From positions 368,598 through 432,597 of the forward strand of contig NZ_JBBCOR010000002.1 in assembly GCF_037151175.1 (NCBI RefSeq): a stretch of DNA of 64,000 bases, given 5' to 3'. Made by a program: the position numbers and the translations under genes. A model generated the notes under the pieces. It ran no database searches, was not told the DNA's origin, and worked only from the letters and a program-made list of their open reading frames with translations. Origin of the DNA: Asaia sp003994335. Lineage in GTDB: Bacteria > Pseudomonadota > Alphaproteobacteria > Acetobacterales > Acetobacteraceae. Positions 54,651 through 61,986 of this stretch are shown in pieces; position 1 is the stretch's first letter, and every line of letters starts with the position of its first letter.

Positions 54651-55594
54651 CGTCTTTCGAAACGGCCTCTCATTTCAGGGGGATCTATGCCGCGACCCTC
54701 GTACCTTTTGATGAGACAGGGAGTATCGAGTTTTCCTTGCTGCGCGCTCATCTGCGCTCCTGCACGGCAACAGACGAGATCAGCGGCATTCTCTGCAACG
54801 GGCATGCAGGCGAAAACCATCTGCTTGCCCGGAAAGAAAAGAAACAGATCATACAGGTTGCACGCGAGACGCTTGGAGAGAGACGTCTGATCGTGAGCGG
54901 GATTCTGGCCGAAGATACGGCAGAGGCTTGTCTCCATGCGCAGGACGCTATTGATGCCGGGGCAGATGCCCTTCTCGTCTTTCCCCCGTTTTCATGGGCG
55001 GTGGCGCAGGACGATGCCGCAATTATCGCGCATCACGAGGCCATATGCGCCGCGTCATCGGTGCCGGTCATGCTGTATCAATCCTCCATTGGCAGTGGCG
55101 GCATGGCCTATAGCCTTCCCTTGCTCGAAACCCTTCTCGGCCTGCCTGGCGTCATTGCGGTCAAGGAAGGCAGTTGGGAGACCAATGCCTATGACCGCCA
55201 CAGGAGACTGGCCGCGCGGGTTGCACCGCATGTGCAGATCATGGCCTCGGGAGATGAGCATCTTCTTCCCTGTTTTGCGATCGGCACGACAGGAAGTCTC
55301 GTCAGCCTCGCTGCCATACTGCCACGGTCCATATGCCGGCTCTGGAATGCCGTCGAGCGCGGCGATATGGCAAAAGCCCGTACGATCCATGAAGCGATCC
55401 AGCCGCTCGCCAACCTGATCTATGGCAAGGCACCGTCCAGCAGGGCCACGTTGCGGCTCAAAGCATGCCTCGTCATGATGGGAGAATGGAGCGCCTGCCG
55501 CACCAGACGACCTTCTGATATCCTCTCTTCCAATGAATGGCTGGTTCTTCAGCACGCGCTGGAAGCCGCAATGAAAGTGGAAGAAGAGGCATGA
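54647..55594 (+). CDS. DHDPS-family lyase/aldolase B
   Basis: A 315-residue paralog of lyase A. It has GILCNGHAGENHLL in place of the usual GTTGE motif, Tyr in VMLYQSSIG and the Schiff-base Lys in VIAVKEGSWE. The GHAGE variant is found in DHDPS relatives of unknown specificity and suggests a substrate different from lyase A. ATG 54647 overlaps the DAO stop; the in-frame extension to 54,575 is a shadow. Confidence 0.85.
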   Translation: MTSFETASHFRGIYAATLVPFDETGSIEFSLLRAHLRSCTATDEISGILCNGHAGENHLLARKEKKQIIQVARETLGERRLIVSGILAEDTAEACLHAQDAIDAGADALLVFPPFSWAVAQDDAAIIAHHEAICAASSVPVMLYQSSIGSGGMAYSLPLLETLLGLPGVIAVKEGSWETNAYDRHRRLAARVAPHVQIMASGDEHLLPCFAIGTTGSLVSLAAILPRSICRLWNAVERGDMAKARTIHEAIQPLANLIYGKAPSSRATLRLKACLVMMGEWSACRTRRPSDILSSNEWLVLQHALEAAMKVEEEA

Positions 55595-56244
55595 GTGAGT
55601 ACCGGGTTGCTGAACGCGAGCAGAATCTTGCAGAGCTGGCCTACACCCAGATCAGACAGATGATTCTCGAGAAAAAACTGCCGGGTGGCACCTCCGTCGT
55701 TGAGGGCAGACTGGCCGATCACCTCGAGATCTCGCGGACACCGGTACGCGAGGCGCTTATGCGCCTGGCCGCGGAAGACCTTCTGGTCAAACAGGGCTCA
55801 CGCTCGTTTGCCGTACGCAATGTCTCTGCCGCCGAGTTCTTCCAGGGCATCCATATTCGAGAAATCCTCGAAAGCGAAGCCATTGCGCTTTCCTTTGATC
55901 GGCTCGACCGGAATATGCTCGGATCGCTGCGCGCGGAAGTTGTGGAGCTGGGAGAGACACCCGAGCAAACTGCTGCGCAATGGCAGCTCGACGACCGCAT
56001 TCATCTCCTTTTTCCCAAGACAACCGGAAATGGCGTGATGGTACGTACGATCGACTCCCTGCGCACGCTTACGAGACTTTGCGAGGTTTCATACCCGCTT
56101 GGTCGTGTGCCCGCCTCGACTGTTGAACATCTCGCCATTCTCGATGCCTTGCTGGAGGGGGATGTGAATGCTGCCCGGCAGGCCATGGTCACGCATCTGC
56201 GCAATGTCGCTGCAGATTGCATGGAAATTCTACGCGGCGGCTAA
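55591..56244 (+). CDS. GntR/FadR-type transcriptional regulator (FCD domain)
   Basis: A 217-residue regulator from ATG 55591, overlapping the previous stop (ATGA). The winged helix is seen in QIRQMILEKKLPGGTSVVEG and then LEISRTPVREALMRL, a FadR-subfamily hallmark. The FCD ligand domain has DDRIH, a VEHLAILDALLEGD stretch and THLRNV for metal binding. It probably represses both halves of the cluster through the two TTTGTATAC sites until an intermediate appears. Confidence 0.88.
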   Translation: MSEYRVAEREQNLAELAYTQIRQMILEKKLPGGTSVVEGRLADHLEISRTPVREALMRLAAEDLLVKQGSRSFAVRNVSAAEFFQGIHIREILESEAIALSFDRLDRNMLGSLRAEVVELGETPEQTAAQWQLDDRIHLLFPKTTGNGVMVRTIDSLRTLTRLCEVSYPLGRVPASTVEHLAILDALLEGDVNAARQAMVTHLRNVAADCMEILRGG

Positions 56245-56271
56245 CGTCCTCCGCCCTCGAAGGAGCTTGCA

Positions 56272-57669
56272 ATGACCCGCTACGACCTCGTTATCAAGAA
56301 CGGCCTGATTGTTACCGCCACCGACCGTTTCAGGGCCGATATCGGCATAAGCGGGGAGAAAATCGCCGCGTTGGGACATCATCTCCATGGCGACAAAGAA
56401 GTCGATGCAACAGGCTTGCTCGTGATGCCTGGAGGCGTCGACGGGCATTGCCATATTGAGCAAGATGAGGCGGATGGCACCGTTCATGAGGACGGTTTCG
56501 CCTCGGCCACCGGCTCGGCGCTGCTCGGTGGAACCACTACAGTTGTGTGTTTCTCAGCCCATTTGCCCGGCAAAGGCCTTAAGGAGCAGTTCCTGGCTTA
56601 TCGCGATAAAGGCCACGCATCGCGCTGTGACTATGCCATTCATCAAATCATCACGCGCACCGATCGGGAAACGTTGGAGACGGGCATACCTGAAGTCGTG
56701 GCACTGGGCGCGGCAGGCCTGAAGGTATTCATGACGTATGACGCGTTTCATCTTGCAGATGATCAGGTCCTGCAGGTGCTTTCTGCCGCACTTCCTTACG
56801 ACGTGATCATCTCCCTCCACTGCGAGAATTATGAGGCGATACGCTTTCTGGTGTCCCAGCATCTAGCTGAGGGTAAAATCCACGCCCACAGCCACGCAAC
56901 ATCGCGGCCAGTGAGTGTCGAACGCGAGGCCACATCCCGAGCCATTGCTCTGAGCGAAGTTACCGGTCAACCGATACAGATATTTCATGTTTCGAGCCCG
57001 GAAGTCGCAGCAGAGATTGCCCGTGCGCGCGATCGCGGAGTGCAGGTAGCGGCAGAAACATGCACGCATTATCTGACCCTGACCGAAGATGAGCTCAAAC
57101 GCGAAGGGTTCGAGGGGGCAAAATTCATATGCAGCCCCCCCTTGCGGAGCGCCGTAGAACGCGAGGGTATGTGGGGCGCTTTGCGTGACGGCACGATCTC
57201 AGTCGTCTCTTCCGATCACTGTGGCTATACTTATGAAGGCTCCTCAGGCAAGGCGCGCTACGGGCGGAATGCCGATTTTTCCAAAATACCAAATGGTATG
57301 CCGGGACTTGGGACGCGCCTACCTGTTCTGTTCGATGCGGCCATAACCAGAGATCGGATCGATCTGACAGATTTCGTCCGCGTTACTGCCACAAATCCTG
57401 CGAAACGCTACGGATTATATCCTAGAAAAGGAACGATCGCGCCGGGCTCAGACGCGGACCTGGTTTTATGGGATCCTGCCATTCGCAAAACGATCTCACC
57501 GGAGCTGTTTGAGAGTGCCATCGATTACACGCCCTATGACGGCAGAGAGGTGACAGGGTGGCCGGTCGCCACCTATCTCCGCGGACGCTTGGCCATGGGG
57601 AATGGTGTGCTCCATTCCATTCCAGGAGACGGACTGTATCTAGCGCGTGCTGGAAGATCACATGCGTGA
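56272..57669 (+). CDS. Dihydropyrimidinase/hydantoinase-like cyclic amidohydrolase
   Basis: A 465-residue enzyme that opens cyclic amides such as dihydropyrimidines or hydantoins. The binuclear metal site is intact: GHCHIEQ, the carboxylated Lys in GLKVFMTY, ISLHCENY, QIFHVSSP and VSSDHCGY. A strong AAGGAGC ribosome-binding site precedes the ATG. The length is typical. It is the last clear gene of the plus-strand operon. Together with the M20 hydrolase it could convert a cyclic amide to a free amino acid. Confidence 0.9.
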   Translation: MTRYDLVIKNGLIVTATDRFRADIGISGEKIAALGHHLHGDKEVDATGLLVMPGGVDGHCHIEQDEADGTVHEDGFASATGSALLGGTTTVVCFSAHLPGKGLKEQFLAYRDKGHASRCDYAIHQIITRTDRETLETGIPEVVALGAAGLKVFMTYDAFHLADDQVLQVLSAALPYDVIISLHCENYEAIRFLVSQHLAEGKIHAHSHATSRPVSVEREATSRAIALSEVTGQPIQIFHVSSPEVAAEIARARDRGVQVAAETCTHYLTLTEDELKREGFEGAKFICSPPLRSAVEREGMWGALRDGTISVVSSDHCGYTYEGSSGKARYGRNADFSKIPNGMPGLGTRLPVLFDAAITRDRIDLTDFVRVTATNPAKRYGLYPRKGTIAPGSDADLVLWDPAIRKTISPELFESAIDYTPYDGREVTGWPVATYLRGRLAMGNGVLHSIPGDGLYLARAGRSHA

Positions 57670-58030
57670 TCGAGACAGGCACGAGCGAGGTGTGATACCC
57701 CATCCCGATAAAGGCAATGTTGGGGACGCCCTCACCTACGTCCATTGCTCGGCTTCTTTGAATGCTGCCCGAGCAACAAGCTCGGAAGCCGGAGCGAGCG
57801 ATATCACGCTCTCCAATGAGCCGGGGGTGGTCAAATTTGAAATCTCTCTCAGCCTGCTCGAGAGCGAATTGAAACGTCTCGGTCTCGACATTCAGTCACG
57901 GATCCACGTCATGGTCGAGATTGTAAATTCGGACGAGGGATGCGCCACGAAGCTTCGTAAGCGGTCTCGTCTATCTTGGCTGGCAGAAGAGCAGGAGACT
58001 TATATCGATCCTTATGTCACCACACGATGA
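57662..58030 (+). CDS. Doubtful hypothetical protein
   Basis: An open frame of about 122 codons overlapping the end of the amidohydrolase gene by 8 bases. The product is charged, with one amphipathic helix (LSLLESELKRLGLDIQSR). No family or clear ribosome-binding site is recognised. It lies at the edge of decayed DNA and may be a remnant. Confidence 0.3.
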   Translation: MRDRDRHERGVIPHPDKGNVGDALTYVHCSASLNAARATSSEAGASDITLSNEPGVVKFEISLSLLESELKRLGLDIQSRIHVMVEIVNSDEGCATKLRKRSRLSWLAEEQETYIDPYVTTR

Positions 58031-58934
58031 GAACGACCTCATGTCGTCTTCACTTGTCTGCCGGCACTTTCCTTCTGCGGGATTTTCTATGAGATTTTTT
58101 TTGCAACAGTTCGAACCCATCTGAGCCATGCGCCGAACCTGTGCAATTTTATCAAGCGCCGTGCAGAGGGTCATTATATGTGATCATCAATGATTTTGCC
58201 TCCCTCTCGACTTTCGATCTCAGAGAGGACGTCTCAGCATTTCCACCGGCGACGTCGCATCAATCGTGGCGTGGTGGGTGCGAGCGATGAGAACGCCCCC
58301 TAATCAGCTACAAACGGCACCTACCTTCTTATGAGAAGATCGCCTTCGGTAGCCCAGCTCTGGATCGTTTCTTGCGACAGCAGTTGCACGACAAGCTGCT
58401 GCGTGGCGTTAGCGTCCAGGTGTTGCATAGAGCCAATGAAGACAACCGAGCCCTTTAAGAGTCACTTTTCAGCGCCTTACCAACGAGCCCTATCGAATTG
58501 GAAACATGTCGAGTCCTGAAGTCGCCAGTTCCAACGCATGATCGATATCCCCACCACCTATCGATCACCCTAAGCATATTTTGTGATTTATAGAGGAGCC
58601 ATCAATCGCTCATACAACTCGAGATCACATGTCAGATCGGTACAATGATTCACCCGACCATGACGAGCACATTACAAGCCACGAGCACCTTCGAAATCAG
58701 CTCTTGCCTCCCCGGATTGTTTACCCAAGAATGGGAATAGGAAGAAACAGGAAAAAGCGCGTAGACAGAAAGATACCTCAAATCACTGGGAATAGCTATG
58801 TAGACCAATTGCGGTATTGATGTTAGGCATCCATAGTTTTCTCAAATGTTCTATCGTAATTGATAGTTTTTTTTGCTTTCGCGACGTCAGACCGGGATTA
58901 TCCCGGAATCGTTCTGAGAATGGGATATTTTAAA

Positions 58935-59042
58935 ACTGCGCCCCATCGAGTTCGCTTACCACTCTCGCTGGGACGGGCCCAAGGATATCCAGCCTCTTCT
59001 GGGGCAGTCCGAGGCCTCCCCCGCACTTGGTAAGTCAGCTAG
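58935..59042 (+). pseudogene. Remnant of a third tyrosine integrase, N-terminal end
   Basis: The frame reads KLRPIEFAYHSRW and then GPKDIQPLLGQSEAS, matching MLRLIGSRYHFRR and VPKDIQPLMGRSEIS of the integrase at 35.7 kb. Upstream bases 58,854-58,930 also align (AATTGATAG with a T-run, CCCGGAAT, GAATGGGA). The similarity ends near 59,042. It marks a third integration at the same site or the right end of island 2. Confidence 0.75.
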
Positions 59043-59470
59043 CGACGTTCCCAAAAGTTCCTATTTGAGCCGCCTGAGATCCAATTAGCTCTGTGTAAGT
59101 AGGATAACGGGCGAGCAGACAGATATGACGCGGGGTGACCTGACGGATCAGCAATCGGCGCTGATTAGTCCGCCTCTGCCATCTAAACGAAGGCTTTAGG
59201 CTGAACATGGCATGTGGGACGCCTTCCTCCAAGCTACGATAGATTGAGGACTGTGTGATGACTGGCAGCGCATGATCCATGCGACGCTGTAGCCTATGCC
59301 TATTCGCGAGCCACAGGCCCAAAAGGTGGGCTTGCTCGGAGGGTTGGGGTCGATCACGCAGCGGCTTTATCAGCACGATCCACCCCGGATGTGGCAATTA
59401 GGGACGTCCTTTCGGGTCTGTCTTCACAGAGGGGCGGGTTTCAGACTACACAGCCGCAGCTGCCTCGATG

Positions 59471-59523
59471 ACCGTACCAGTTCCATAGCCCAGGGAAAGC
59501 TGGGCTATGGAACTGGTAACGGT
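59471..59523. repeat. Long hairpin with 18-bp perfect arms
   Basis: ACCAGTTCCATAGCCCAG at 59,476-59,493 pairs perfectly with 59,500-59,517, with a 6-base loop GGAAAG. Five further pairs (ACCGT/ACGGT) extend the stem past one bulged base. It is not followed by a T-run, so an intrinsic terminator is unlikely. Confidence 0.85.
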
Positions 59524-59968
59524 TTCCGTAAGTATCAGATGATCCAAGACCTCTTTACGATGATTCCATTGCGATAAAGCTGCACCTCGTGACGACAAGA
59601 ATGCCTTGTTCTTCGTCGGTTTCCTCAATCCGCCGCGACAAGGCGTTGGCTTGTTTTTTGTTAACACGAGCTAGACACGGATCAGGAAACGAATCTCGTC
59701 CAGATGCCGGAAATCAGCAGGATTAGGCTTTTTGAGGACGCAGGGCGCCGACGGGGACGAAGACGAATTTCAGACTACATCGATGGATTGCCGCCTAAGA
59801 GACGACAATGGCCCGATCGAGGAGCATTTTCCCAATAGAAAAAGGCTCAGTGGGACACTGAAATGCAGCCACACCGTGTAGCGATCAACTAAGCGGAAAT
59901 CGGTACCGTTCGTAGTCGACTGAAGACGCGCTTGTCGTCGAGATCTGCCGTGCTGCCGTTAACGTGAC

Positions 59969-60625
59969 CTAAATATGAATTTGTGTCTTACAGAGATAAA
60001 AAGCGACGCAGTGTAGCCCGTGAAAATAGTATAGGCCAATATCGTCAGTACAATCACCGACCCGAGAGCGAAAAGTTTTGGTAGAAATATCCACGTCTAT
60101 TTCAATTTCATTTGGGCTATTAAACGACTTCTGCATTGCAGTCTTTGCTTTGAAAAAGGCCTCTTTCGAGCAGAAAAGAGCGGTCTTGACCTTCTCCTGC
60201 TCAGGATATGGCAGAGACTCCACGAACTCTATTTCGCGCTTGGAAAACAATAGATCTAAAATTCCGTCCTCAATATGCCCCACGATTTCGGTATCGATCC
60301 CAATATTCTCGTAGTCTCTCGCGGATGCGCCCGCGGCTAAAGCCATTTTCCTTGAATGCGTAATCGTCCCCACTAGCCCTCTTGGCCATACAGGAGCACC
60401 GGAGGCGGAAATGCCTAGATTTGCATCGTACCGACCCAACATCGAGCAGATCGCTCTCGCGCAAGCTCGGCCTGCAGCAAATTCTAGCCTGCGCCTGGCC
60501 GATACGCGTTGCAGTGATAAAGCGTCCGTCTGCGAAAGCGGATAGTGACCAGCTTCGAGATCCGCTTTTGCAACGATCACATTCGTAGGCAGGCAATCGC
60601 ACCATGCGCGCGTTAGTTCTACCAA
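59969..60625 (-). CDS. 4'-phosphopantetheinyl transferase (EntD/Sfp type)
   Basis: About 218 residues if it starts at TTG 60625, one base after the stop of the MATE gene; the frame stays open to 60,820, but that part lies inside the MATE gene. The motifs are GTITHSRKMALAAGA, NIGIDTEIVG (the metal-binding Asp) and FCSKEAFFKAKTA (the KEAFFK signature). It transfers phosphopantetheine to the carrier domain of the NRPS next door. The region is AT-rich, unlike the NRPS gene. Confidence 0.85.
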   Translation of the reverse strand: MVELTRAWCDCLPTNVIVAKADLEAGHYPLSQTDALSLQRVSARRRLEFAAGRACARAICSMLGRYDANLGISASGAPVWPRGLVGTITHSRKMALAAGASARDYENIGIDTEIVGHIEDGILDLLFSKREIEFVESLPYPEQEKVKTALFCSKEAFFKAKTAMQKSFNSPNEIEIDVDISTKTFRSRVGDCTDDIGLYYFHGLHCVAFYLCKTQIHI

Positions 60626-60626
60626 C

Positions 60627-61982
60627 TCAGTAATCCAGGCGTCGAATTGCTGAGCACAGAAGGTATAAAGATAGAATGGCTTGGCAAGCGTACGAAGATA
60701 CCTCGACAATAGACAATGATACGAAAGACAAACCAGAAATGGTAGATTGGAACGCAAGCAGCGCGCCGAAGAGAAACATCTGCGAGGCCGCTGCACCGAA
60801 AGACAATCCAGATCTTCCAAGCGCTTGCAGCGCGTTGGAGACCACCATGGAAATACCTAACGGGACAAAGCTGAGGCATTTTATTTTCATATACGTTATT
60901 GCATATTTTTCTATATTTTCATCTGCAGAGATGGCATTGATAAACATATATCCCAGAAATATGATCAATATCATCCCGATACACATCAATATAGACGTAA
61001 TAATAATGCCATAATTTATAGATTTTAAAATGTTTTCTTTGTGCTTAATTCCATGATTTTGCCCAATAATCGGTGCTGTCGCAAAAGCTGCGGAAAGAGC
61101 CGGCCAGAACAACAACTGCAATGTTCTTGATCCTATTCCGAGACCGGCCTGAGCATCGGCTCCATAAGGACTCACTAGTGAGTATATAATCGCACCAACA
61201 ACAAACATGATCAAAATCTCGCCTGACGCCGGGATGCCAGCGCGAGAAATGGAAAACACTGTTTCTCTCGACGGGATCTGTACGAGCGATATCAAGGAGT
61301 CATGACCGCGGACATATAATGCAAACAATATCGCCAAGCCAACTATATTGGAAACAGAGCTGGCAATAGCGGTTCCGACAACACCTAACGGATAGGAGAT
61401 CAGCCATCCGAAGGTCAGACAGGGCGCAAGGACAATGTTGATGACGATCATCACCAATAGAGCACCGACGGGTGCGCTTAGCATACCGCTTGCTCTGAAA
61501 AAAGCGCTCATAGCAGCGATCGGCAGAGGGAGCACAAGAGCGGGAAGGAAAAACAAAAGATACTGTTTGGATAGTGCATCGACATGACTGTCGGTTGCAA
61601 TCGCCTTCAAATACGTGCCTGAACATAGAGCGATCAGTACCAGATAGGCGACCATGATGATTAACGAAAAGTTCAGAGCATCTGCCGCGGCTTTCAGAAA
61701 TCCTGCCTTATCCTTGCTGCCGATAATAGGAGCGAGGCAGGCAATCCCGCCAGAAGAGAAGACCTGCGAAAACACCGAAGTGAGAAGCAACAGTGTAAAA
61801 ACTGCAGAGACAGCGGCAACATCCTGCGCGCTGAAATAGGAAACGCAATACGTGTCTACCACCAGGCAGAGCGACTGAAACACAATGCCCAGGAAAATTG
61901 CAGGACATGATTTCAGCAGATGGCCTAAGATCGGGCCATCTGTGTAATCTACCGTCTGGAGTCTCTTCTTATGCCCCTGCAT
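60627..61982 (-). CDS. MATE-family exporter
   Basis: A 451-residue multidrug/toxin-extrusion-type transporter with twelve membrane helices. The conserved N-terminal stretch FLGIVFQSLCLVVDTYCVSY and PIAAMSAFFRASGML fit the family. ATG 61982 follows the NRPS stop by 4 bases with AGGG just upstream; the open frame beyond is a shadow. It probably exports the peptide made by the NRPS, or protects the producer from it. Confidence 0.85.
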   Translation of the reverse strand: MQGHKKRLQTVDYTDGPILGHLLKSCPAIFLGIVFQSLCLVVDTYCVSYFSAQDVAAVSAVFTLLLLTSVFSQVFSSGGIACLAPIIGSKDKAGFLKAAADALNFSLIIMVAYLVLIALCSGTYLKAIATDSHVDALSKQYLLFFLPALVLPLPIAAMSAFFRASGMLSAPVGALLVMIVINIVLAPCLTFGWLISYPLGVVGTAIASSVSNIVGLAILFALYVRGHDSLISLVQIPSRETVFSISRAGIPASGEILIMFVVGAIIYSLVSPYGADAQAGLGIGSRTLQLLFWPALSAAFATAPIIGQNHGIKHKENILKSINYGIIITSILMCIGMILIIFLGYMFINAISADENIEKYAITYMKIKCLSFVPLGISMVVSNALQALGRSGLSFGAAASQMFLFGALLAFQSTISGLSFVSLSIVEVSSYACQAILSLYLLCSAIRRLDY

Positions 61983-61986
61983 CCCT

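Larger units (their letters stand above)
58031..59968. other. Decayed junction region without intact genes
   Basis: About 1.9 kb in which no gene can be supported. It contains the integrase fragment at 58,935 and a long perfect hairpin at 59,476. Short open frames are present on both strands, but their products match nothing and overlap each other. The composition is mixed, as expected of old island borders. Confidence 0.6.

Noticed and set aside
40967..57669. Assignment of the cluster as a hydroxyproline degradation operon
   Set aside because: The flavoenzyme and DHDPS-type genes fit, but there is no hydroxyproline epimerase and no ketoglutarate semialdehyde dehydrogenase.
59035..59397. 120-codon minus-strand open frame in the decayed region
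   Set aside because: No recognisable family, no ribosome-binding site, overlapped by another frame of similar length; taken as chance.
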